Positions 53,701 to 61,382 of a DNA stretch of 64,000 bases are shown here, piece by piece. Made by a program: the position numbers and the translations under genes. The notes beneath the pieces were generated by a model. It saw only the letters and a program-made list of their open reading frames with translations. It made no database searches and was not told where the DNA came from. The DNA comes from Colwellia_A sp047621305 (GTDB lineage: Bacteria; Pseudomonadota; Gammaproteobacteria; Enterobacterales; Alteromonadaceae). Positions within the stretch are counted from its first letter, which is position 1, and every line of letters starts with the position of its first letter. The DNA lies in the NCBI GenBank assembly GCA_047621305.1, contig JBLHNB010000012.1, positions 1 through 64,000 of the forward strand, written 5' to 3'.

Positions 53701-56700
53701 GCTGTGTCATGATCTAACAAGCCAGTTAAAACTTGATGTGCTTGCGTTAAACCCGCGGTTAAGTCGGCATCTGCTAAACGAAAACGTATTGGTAAGGTAT
53801 TAATAAACATACCAACTGCGTGTTGTGCATTTTCCCCCGCATGCATCCGGCCAAATAAAACCGAGCCAAAAACCGGGTTTTCGTTAGCTGTTAATTTGCT
53901 TAATACTAATGCCCAAGCCAAGTGAAAAATAGCGGCAGCACTGACCTCATGAGCAATCGCTAATTGGCGTATCTGCGTTGCGAGATCAGCAGGAAGTGGC
54001 CATTCAGCTTTTTCAACATTAGCGCCATTACCTTGAATATTTAACAGATTAAATGGCGCCGTTGGTACCGTAACATCGGCGAGTAATTCACTGAAAAAAT
54101 TTTGATGTTCTGCTGCGCTTTTTCCCTGTTGGGCAATAGCAACAAAGTGGCGAAATGGTACCTGTGCTGGCAAATTAGCTAACTGACCTGTTTGGATCTG
54201 CTGGATTTCAGAGACGAGAATATCCAAACTGGTATGATCCATGATCAAGTGGTGACTGGGTAACTGTAACCAGCAACTTTTTTGCCCTGGCTCTTGTATG
54301 GCAATTGCACGTATTAAAGGCGCTTTGTCAATATCGATGCGATATTGATCAGGGCTAACAAAAGCGTTTAGCCAAGCCCCCGGAGTTTCATATTCGTCTT
54401 GAGGTGAATATTCCTGCCAATTTAATACTAAGCTAGCTTGGCGTTGCACAATTTGTAATGGCTCTGGCAAGCCTTGCCAAAGCACGGCCGTGCGAAGAAT
54501 ATCGTGGCGAGCGATAACCTTATTTAAATCAGCAATAAAGCATTCTAAAGTATTCCTGTCGGCAAAACGCATCAAATTCTTGGTAATATATGCATCACCT
54601 TGTTGCTGCAATAAATGATGAAATAAAATACCTTCTTGCAATGGTGTGAGCGGATAAATATCTTGGATGTTACTGACACCATCAGGAATTTGTTGGCTTA
54701 TCTCGTTTATCTGCCTTGTAGTCAATGTAACTAAAGATAACATTGAGGGAATAATTTTTTGGCAATTATCAGGAATTCTGTTAGCAGGAACATCCCATGT
54801 TTTATCATCTGCTGTACATTGAATAGCGCTAGCGAAATGTTTTAACATCGGTTGACTAAACAATGTTTTAACTTGAACTTGCCAGCCCCCTTGACGAATT
54901 TTATCTAATAACTTAATGGCTAATAACGAATGCCCCCCTAATGAAAAGAAGTTATCGTTGCGGCCAACTTGTGACACACTCAGCATTTCACCCCACCAAA
55001 GAGCAAGTTGACGTTCAACTTTCCCTTGCGGTGCTACATAGGTTTCTTGTTGTTGCCATTGCGGCTCTGGTAAAGCCTTGCGGTTAACTTTACCATTGGG
55101 GCTCAGTGGCATCACACTTAACACACTGAAGAAACTGGGCACCATGTAATTAGGCAGTATTTTAGTCAATTGCTGAGCAAGTATATCTGTATCAATAATA
55201 TCGCCAACGAGATAAGCAACTAACTGTTGACCTGCTGGCGATGCTTTAGAGATTACTACCGCTTCTTGAACACTATCTAAACGGTGTAGCTGTGCTTCTA
55301 TTTCGCCTAGTTCAATACGAAAACCACGAATCTGTACTTGATCATCAATTCGGCCTAAATACTCTAATAAGCCTTCCACATTCCATCTCACCAGATCTCC
55401 CGTACGATACATTCGACTACCATCGGCTGCGATAGAATCTGCAACAAAACGATCTGCGGTTAAATCTGGTCGAGCTAAATAACCGCGCGCTAACGCTAAA
55501 CCCGCAATATAAAGTTCACCCGCAACACCTTGCGGTACTTGGTTTAACGCCATATCAAGCACATAAGTTCGAGTTGCAGAAATAGGTTGGCCAATGGGCA
55601 ACAAAGTGCGTTTATCATTTGCACAAGGCCAATGGGTAACATGAATGGTTGTTTCTGTGGGGCCATATAAGTTATTCATGGTCACATTAGGTAATAACTC
55701 ATAAGTTTGTTGCCTTAACTCTGCTGGTACCGCTTCGCCGCCACACATAATTTGGCGTAAACCACCACCTTTAGCAATATTAGCCTGTTCCAAAAAAGCT
55801 TGTTGCATCGCAGGAGGAAAATTAGTTATTGTCACCTGCTCTTGTTGCATTAGCTGAATAAGTCGCTCAGGGTCTCTGTGATCGCCAGGTTTGGCAATAA
55901 CTAGCTTAATCCCCTCACTTAATGGAAAAAATAACTCCCAACAAGAAACATCAAAGCCAAATGCTGCTTTATGTAGTACTGCATCTTCGCGAGTTGGCTG
56001 ATATTGTCGCTGCATCCACGCCATACAATTACTTAATGCTTGATGACTAATAGCAGCGCCTTTAGGGCGGCCAGTAGAACCTGAGGTGTAAATAACATAA
56101 GCTAATTGTTCTGGGTGGCAAGCTAAATTAAGGTTATGCTTTGAATACTGGCTGAGTTCACAATTATCAAGCCACAATATAGGCATTGATAATTCAGGCA
56201 AACTAGTTTTTACTTGGATATGGCTGATTAATAGGCTTAAATCACTATTTTCTATAATATAACCTAAACGTTCTATCGGATAATCTGTATCGAGCGGAAC
56301 AAATAACGCGCCGGCTTTTAATATGGCTAATAAAACCACCGCAGTTTCCAAACTTCGCTCCAACGCCACCCCAATTCTACTTTCCCTCGCAATACCTTGT
56401 GCACATAGAAAATGTGCTAACTGATTGGCGCGTTGATTCAATTGCTGATAACTTAACTGCTGATCGGCAAAAACGACTGCTGTTGCTTCCGGTTGCGATA
56501 ATGTTTGTAGTTCAAATTTTTTATGAACAGCTGTACTGTCTTCCTGTTCAATATTCACTCCCCAAGTGTTCAATTGTGCCAACTCTTCTTGACTAAGCAA
56601 AGCGATAGCGTCAATGCTTGCTTCTGGATCGTCTACCATTGTTTGTAAAATCACCTGTAAGTGAACCGCCATTCGCTTGACATAAACGCTATCTAACACC

Positions 56701-58049
56701 TCTTTGGCGTAGGTAAACGTTAACTGATATTCTCCTGAAGGGGTTTCCTGAACATCTAATACCAATTCAAATTGTGCGTTTTGTGCTCCGGTATGTTGCT
56801 CTGTGACGGTTAAATTAGGTAAAACAGATAACTGTGAACGATCGTCATATTGGTAATTAAACATCACTTGGAATAATGGGTGATTATAAACACTACGCTC
56901 AGGTTGCAACGCTTCCACTAACTGCTCAAAAGGTAAATCCTGATGCTCCTGTGCCCCTAAGGCTGTGGCTTTTACTTGCGCTAAAACATCGACTAATGAC
57001 ATATGACAGTCAAACTGAGTACGTAATACCTGAGTATTGACAAATAATCCGACCACGCCAGCCAATTCTGATCGGCTTCTATTAGCGACAGGCGTGCCCA
57101 CACGAATATCCTGTAAACCCGAGTGGCGATGCAATAACAGCTGAAATGCTGCTAGTAGCACCATAAAGTGAGATGCTTGTTGTTGTTGGGCATATTTCTG
57201 GATCTGTTGGCTTAACTCATCAGGTAAAGACCAATGATAATAAGTAGCGATGGACGGTTGTGCATTAACTTTTAGTGGTTCACTTTGTAAACGTAAAATA
57301 GGATGTTCATCCCCTAGCTGTTGACACCAATAACTTAACTGACGTGCTTGCTCCCCCGCGCTTAACCAATGATATTGCCATAAGGCATAATCTAGGTATT
57401 TAACCGGAAGTTCAGATAAATTATTACTCTCCTTAGCCAGTATTGCTTTATAACAAATAACAAATTCATCGACCATTATTTGTAAAGAAACACCATCAGT
57501 AATAATATGATGCAAGACTAAAACCAGTTGATACTTCTGTTGTGCCAACTGTAATAAGCCAACTCGGATCAACGGCCCTTGCCATAAATCAAATGGCGTT
57601 TGTGTCAGTACATCGAGTGCTATTTTTTGTTGGTATTCAGTCGTATTTTGTAAGTCAATATGCTGTACTTTGAATGGAACTTTCTGATGTACTACTTGTT
57701 GTATTTGGCCGTCGTAATCCTGTTCAAAATAGGTACGCAGGCTTTCGTGACGGGCAACTAAGCTGGTAAATACTTGCTGTAATGCAACGGTATCCAATTC
57801 ACCTTTCAATATTAAACCGCCAGAGATATGATAAGCCGAACTATCAGGATCTAAATGCCATAAAAACCATTGCCGCTGTTGTGCATAAGTTAATGCTCGA
57901 TAATCGGCAATTTCTGCACTATTGGCTAAAACTGGAAACTGACGAACAGATAAGCCGTCTTGGCGAATTTTTTGATAAACCAGCTCTTGCTTTGTTGCTG
58001 GCAATTGATGAAAACGCTCAGCAATACGTTGAATTACTTGTTGGCTCAT
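50739..58049 (-). CDS. Bimodular NRPS C-A-T-C-A-T-TE
   Basis: A 2436-residue nonribosomal peptide synthetase. C1 has HHIITDG near residue 180; A1 has YTSGSTGRPKG near 653 and NGKVNRKALP; T1 has FFSLGGHSLLAIK near 1033. C2 has HHLIMDH near 1266, with His where HHxxxDG has Gly. A2 has YTSGSTGRPKG near 1728; T2 has FFEIGGDSISC near 2106; TE has GWSFGG near 2241. The pocket residues read from the alignment are D-V-W-N-M-G-L-I-H-K in both A domains. I cannot assign that code from memory; with the monooxygenase and formyltransferase nearby, formyl-hydroxyornithine is plausible, and a Thr-like residue is the alternative. No epimerisation domain was seen. The terminal TE should release or cyclise the product. 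It overlaps the upstream NRPS by four bases. Confidence 0.93.
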   Translation of the reverse strand: MSQQVIQRIAERFHQLPATKQELVYQKIRQDGLSVRQFPVLANSAEIADYRALTYAQQRQWFLWHLDPDSSAYHISGGLILKGELDTVALQQVFTSLVARHESLRTYFEQDYDGQIQQVVHQKVPFKVQHIDLQNTTEYQQKIALDVLTQTPFDLWQGPLIRVGLLQLAQQKYQLVLVLHHIITDGVSLQIMVDEFVICYKAILAKESNNLSELPVKYLDYALWQYHWLSAGEQARQLSYWCQQLGDEHPILRLQSEPLKVNAQPSIATYYHWSLPDELSQQIQKYAQQQQASHFMVLLAAFQLLLHRHSGLQDIRVGTPVANRSRSELAGVVGLFVNTQVLRTQFDCHMSLVDVLAQVKATALGAQEHQDLPFEQLVEALQPERSVYNHPLFQVMFNYQYDDRSQLSVLPNLTVTEQHTGAQNAQFELVLDVQETPSGEYQLTFTYAKEVLDSVYVKRMAVHLQVILQTMVDDPEASIDAIALLSQEELAQLNTWGVNIEQEDSTAVHKKFELQTLSQPEATAVVFADQQLSYQQLNQRANQLAHFLCAQGIARESRIGVALERSLETAVVLLAILKAGALFVPLDTDYPIERLGYIIENSDLSLLISHIQVKTSLPELSMPILWLDNCELSQYSKHNLNLACHPEQLAYVIYTSGSTGRPKGAAISHQALSNCMAWMQRQYQPTREDAVLHKAAFGFDVSCWELFFPLSEGIKLVIAKPGDHRDPERLIQLMQQEQVTITNFPPAMQQAFLEQANIAKGGGLRQIMCGGEAVPAELRQQTYELLPNVTMNNLYGPTETTIHVTHWPCANDKRTLLPIGQPISATRTYVLDMALNQVPQGVAGELYIAGLALARGYLARPDLTADRFVADSIAADGSRMYRTGDLVRWNVEGLLEYLGRIDDQVQIRGFRIELGEIEAQLHRLDSVQEAVVISKASPAGQQLVAYLVGDIIDTDILAQQLTKILPNYMVPSFFSVLSVMPLSPNGKVNRKALPEPQWQQQETYVAPQGKVERQLALWWGEMLSVSQVGRNDNFFSLGGHSLLAIKLLDKIRQGGWQVQVKTLFSQPMLKHFASAIQCTADDKTWDVPANRIPDNCQKIIPSMLSLVTLTTRQINEISQQIPDGVSNIQDIYPLTPLQEGILFHHLLQQQGDAYITKNLMRFADRNTLECFIADLNKVIARHDILRTAVLWQGLPEPLQIVQRQASLVLNWQEYSPQDEYETPGAWLNAFVSPDQYRIDIDKAPLIRAIAIQEPGQKSCWLQLPSHHLIMDHTSLDILVSEIQQIQTGQLANLPAQVPFRHFVAIAQQGKSAAEHQNFFSELLADVTVPTAPFNLLNIQGNGANVEKAEWPLPADLATQIRQLAIAHEVSAAAIFHLAWALVLSKLTANENPVFGSVLFGRMHAGENAQHAVGMFINTLPIRFRLADADLTAGLTQAHQVLTGLLDHDTASLTLAQGCSGVAKGTPLFSTLFNYRYSSPVLENQPSVWPGVEVFASEEQTNYPIGMSIDDQGVGFNLVAQSVAGIAPAQLCNYLQQALFALLNTAADHKVKRLGDINILSAEQWQTQQGWSLNKQTEKHTPVHVQFAAHAQTQPAAAALSFASNTMSYQQLNQQANRLAHYLIVQGISRESRVAVAMARSHEMIISLLAIMKAGALYVPLDIDYPAERLAYIIENSKVNLILSHQTAIGKVPKTAVECHLWENLNLLDYPNTNPTLSYHPEQLAYVIYTSGSTGRPKGVAISHRALANCMAWMQKRYQLSREDVVLHKAPFGFDVSCWEIFWPLSEGIKLVIAQPGDHKDPERLITLIQQEAITTLNFVPAMQQAFLDQVDIKQRTTLKHIMVGGEAMPTELKRRTFELLPDATMYNLYGPTEATIHVTHWTCENDERTLVPIGAPISNTSSYVLDEYLNPVPAGINGELYLGGVGLARGYLERADLTAERFVANPFDPNGGRLYRTGDLVRWNNEGLLEYLGRLDDQIKIRGLRVELGEIEAQLCALKEVQEAVVVAQTSPNGNKLAAFVVGKALAVDTLKVKLSSMLPDYMIPSAFISLTALPLSANGKVDRKALPVIEWQDESLFSAPQGDIEQALANIWKHVLVIVKISRNANFFEIGGDSISCLKVISLAREQGYAIAVKQLFEYPVLHELATQLAITDVLTVNPLDNDVVRLNQADNLQAPVFCVHDGFGKVWDYSALALSLNGERTVYGLPFNRTQLTGKAVDLVDLVQQHLSNIREIQPNGPYYLCGWSFGGVLAHWLAAELQQQGQVVAKVVLLDPYVPPQTGENHDASLLVQLQTFFSLLLATSSLAALANDATLSAHMLALKDSSELTVGIEQLMQMIIVHPSTNFMSGYQHVSAAELFQLFASFQPLFLAAINLQQLPRNTALTQIFWTEKRPPSHHAWWYEWLANEQLDSRVLEEDHFQIVRAAEVLAEFIKE

Positions 58050-61000
58050 ACCAAAGTCTCCATAAAAGCTTCAAGATCCAACAAGGTCTCCTGACTGTTT
58101 GGCTTTATTTGTTCGCCAATAAATTGGGCTAACGCCTGTAGTGTTTGTTTTTGAAATAAATCACTTATGGTCAATTCCACTAACCATTGTTGCTGTATTT
58201 GGTTTAATACCGTAACGGCGAGTAAAGAATGCCCCCCTAATGAAAAAAAATTGTCACCACGGCCAACTTGATCGACCTGCAATACCTGTTGCCAAATGTC
58301 AGCTAATTGCCTTTCGAACTCCCCTGCCGGCGCAATATAGCTAATCGTTGATTGCCATTGGGGTGCAGGTAAAGCTTTACGATCTAATTTACCATTAGCA
58401 GTTAACGGCATTGCCGGTAAAATGATAATTAAACTCGGTACCATATAATCAGGCAACACTGTTGTTAATGTTTGTTGTAACACTTGTTCATCTATATTTA
58501 TCCCAACGACATAAGCAACCAACTGATCACCACCAACAGCCTTTTTTGCTAAAACGGCAGCTTCTTGGACACTGCTTTGAGCTAATAATTGCGCTTCTAT
58601 TTCCCCCAGTTCAATACGAAAACCGCGAATTTTAATTTGTTGATCTATTCGCCCAAGATAGTTAATTTGCCCTGCTTCACTCCAAGCAACTAAATCCCCC
58701 GTCCGATATAAACGCTCTCCCGTAGTTACAAATGGATTAGCGATAAAACGGTCGGCAGTTAGATCGGCGCGTTGTAAATACCCTCGCGCTAAACAGCGCC
58801 CCCCTAATAATAATTCTCCTGCTCTTCCAGGAGCAACTAAATTTAAGTTGCCATCAACGACATACGCCTGAACCCCAGCAATAGGGACACCAATGGGAAC
58901 TTGAGTATTATTGTCTAGTTGACAGTTCCAGTAGGTCACCTCAATGGCGGTTTCAGTAGGTCCGTATAAATTTCGTAACGCTACCTGAGGTAATGCTACC
59001 AATAGCTGATTTTGGGTTTCTTTAGATAAAGCTTCACCACTGGTAAAAACCTGACGTAAACTAAGACAGCTTGCCGCGTCAGCAGACAGTAAAAACGTTT
59101 GTAGCATTGAAGGGACAAAATGTACTACCGTTATTTGTTCTTGTTCAATTAACGTTTGGATTTGTTGAGGATCTTTATGCTGCTCTGGTGCTGCTAAAAT
59201 TAATTGTGCGCCTTGTGTTAAAGGCCAGAAAAACTCCCAAATAGAGACATCAAAACCAAACGAGGTTTTTTGTAAAATACGGTCCGCTGCTGTGATCGGA
59301 TAATTAGTTTGCCCCCAGGCTAAACGGTTAGCTACCCCTAAATGGTTGCAGGCAACGCCTTTAGGTTGGCCAGTTGAACCTGATGTATAAATAATATAAG
59401 CCAAATTATCTGGCCTTACGGTCACGGCTGGTTCATCACTACTGTATAAATGTGTATCGAGGGTTTCTAAGTAAATAGTTTCAGCCTGTGCACTAGCAGG
59501 TATATGCTTTGCTAATGTTTGGTGACTGCATAACAGTACACAGTCGCTATGCTGCCATATAAAGTCCAATCGTTGTTTTGGGTAAGTTGGGTCAAATGGC
59601 ACATAGGCAGCGCCTGCTTTTAATATTGCTAGCATGGTAATGACCATATCAAAACTACGTTCAAGCATGATACCTACCCGACTTTCAAGACCAACACCTT
59701 GCGTTTGAAAATAATGGGTTAAACGATTAACTTGCTCGTTTAATTGTTGATAAGTTAAACTCTTACCCGCTATTTTTAATGCCTTGGCCCTTGGTGTTTT
59801 TAGCGCTTGTTGGCTAAAACATTGCTGTAATAATATTGGTTTTTCGCTATTAGTCCCTTGTCCCCAGTTCAATAACTGTTGTTGCTCATTATGTGTTAAC
59901 AACGGAATTTCTCGAATAGGCATATCAGCTTGATTGACCAGTTGTTGTAACACGGCTTGATAATGTTGATTAAAACGTGCTACCTGCACTTGCGTTAAGC
60001 GGCTTTCGTCATAACTCCACTGCAGATTTATTGTGCCATTGGTTAATTCAGTGGTATCTAGCGCTAAATCACACATTACGCCTTGCGTTAAGGTTAAATA
60101 TTCGGTCAGTGCTAATCCTGATAATTGCTGTAGCTGTTCATTATTTTCTTTGAGGTGATTAAACATCACCTGATAACCTGCGCTGCCCTGAAAGTTTTCT
60201 TGAAAGCATTTTATTAGTGAATCAATGGGAATATCCTGATTTGCCTGCATCGCCAACGTTTTATCACTGCAACGTTGTAATAATTGCATTAAGGTATCCG
60301 CTGCTGATATTTCCAAATGCAGTAACTGTACATTGACAAAAAAACCGACGATATCATGGGTATCATAATGATTACGATTGGCGACAGGAATGGCAGTCAA
60401 TAAAGTTTCCAAGCCAGTCAAACGATGCAACAATACTTGATAAGCTGTTAATAATACGGTAAAAACTGTCACACCTTGGCTACGGGAAAACTGGCTTATT
60501 TGTGCAGAAAAAGCGGTAGATATATTATCTAATAAAATATCACCAGACGCTGGTTTAGTCGTGTGATCCAGGGGTTTTCCTAGATTTATAATAGGTAGTT
60601 GACCACTTAATTCCTGTTGCCAAAATTGCCACTGCTGCTGAACCTCTTTTGCTTCTGATTGCAACCAGTCAATTTGCCATTGAGCAAAGTCAGTATATTG
60701 TAAAGCCTGTTCATTATGCTCTGGTATTTCACCTTTGATTAATGATTGATAAAATCCAACAAAGTCTTTAACAATAAGCTCTTTAGACCAAGCATCGCTA
60801 ATAATATGATGCATAACCACCACTAATAAATGCGCTTGCTCATTAAATGAAATACATTTCACCCGTAATAAAGGCCCTTTACGCAAATCAAAGCCTGCTT
60901 GGGCAAAGTCGTCTAATAAGGTTTGTTGCAATTGTGTTTGGTTAAGTCCTTTATACTTTGTTGTTTTAATTAACTCATTTTGCGTTATATGCTCTAGAGG

Positions 61001-61381
61001 TATGAGCATATCAGGCAGTATGTACTGTTTTGGTAAGCCATTTTCTGCTTCAATAAATTGGCTACGTAGCGCTTGGTGTCGCTGTACTAAGTGCCGTAAA
61101 CTTTGTGCTAAAACATTCGTCTCTAGTTTACCTTTTAAGACCATAGCACCGCCCAAGTGGTAGGCAGCATTTTTAGGGTTTAACAACCATTCAAACCACA
61201 GCCTTTGTTGTGCCGCAGATAAGGGGGCACTAGTACGCCCTAACCGAGTAATTACCGGCGCTAATATGGTGCTAGTTGATGTGGTGTTAGTTGATGTACT
61301 TTTAAATTTATCTAACAAGGCTTTTTTTTGACTCAGTGACAACTTACCCTTACGAGCGGCTAACAATTCATTGTTTAACAT
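58046..61381 (-). CDS. NRPS module C-A-T, predicted to load serine
   Basis: An 1111-residue single-module synthetase. The condensation domain has HHIISDAW near residue 189 (Ala in place of the Gly of HHxxxDG), the adenylation domain has YTSGSTGQPKG near 664 and the carrier domain FFSLGGHSLLAV near 1044. The specificity residues, read against EntF, are D-V-W-H-F-S-L-I-E-K, nearly the serine code, so serine is the likely monomer. It starts one base after the PKS stop and overlaps the next NRPS by the ATGA, so the three are cotranscribed and probably work in that order. Confidence 0.92.
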   Translation of the reverse strand: MLNNELLAARKGKLSLSQKKALLDKFKSTSTNTTSTSTILAPVITRLGRTSAPLSAAQQRLWFEWLLNPKNAAYHLGGAMVLKGKLETNVLAQSLRHLVQRHQALRSQFIEAENGLPKQYILPDMLIPLEHITQNELIKTTKYKGLNQTQLQQTLLDDFAQAGFDLRKGPLLRVKCISFNEQAHLLVVVMHHIISDAWSKELIVKDFVGFYQSLIKGEIPEHNEQALQYTDFAQWQIDWLQSEAKEVQQQWQFWQQELSGQLPIINLGKPLDHTTKPASGDILLDNISTAFSAQISQFSRSQGVTVFTVLLTAYQVLLHRLTGLETLLTAIPVANRNHYDTHDIVGFFVNVQLLHLEISAADTLMQLLQRCSDKTLAMQANQDIPIDSLIKCFQENFQGSAGYQVMFNHLKENNEQLQQLSGLALTEYLTLTQGVMCDLALDTTELTNGTINLQWSYDESRLTQVQVARFNQHYQAVLQQLVNQADMPIREIPLLTHNEQQQLLNWGQGTNSEKPILLQQCFSQQALKTPRAKALKIAGKSLTYQQLNEQVNRLTHYFQTQGVGLESRVGIMLERSFDMVITMLAILKAGAAYVPFDPTYPKQRLDFIWQHSDCVLLCSHQTLAKHIPASAQAETIYLETLDTHLYSSDEPAVTVRPDNLAYIIYTSGSTGQPKGVACNHLGVANRLAWGQTNYPITAADRILQKTSFGFDVSIWEFFWPLTQGAQLILAAPEQHKDPQQIQTLIEQEQITVVHFVPSMLQTFLLSADAASCLSLRQVFTSGEALSKETQNQLLVALPQVALRNLYGPTETAIEVTYWNCQLDNNTQVPIGVPIAGVQAYVVDGNLNLVAPGRAGELLLGGRCLARGYLQRADLTADRFIANPFVTTGERLYRTGDLVAWSEAGQINYLGRIDQQIKIRGFRIELGEIEAQLLAQSSVQEAAVLAKKAVGGDQLVAYVVGINIDEQVLQQTLTTVLPDYMVPSLIIILPAMPLTANGKLDRKALPAPQWQSTISYIAPAGEFERQLADIWQQVLQVDQVGRGDNFFSLGGHSLLAVTVLNQIQQQWLVELTISDLFQKQTLQALAQFIGEQIKPNSQETLLDLEAFMETLV

Positions 61382-61382
61382 A

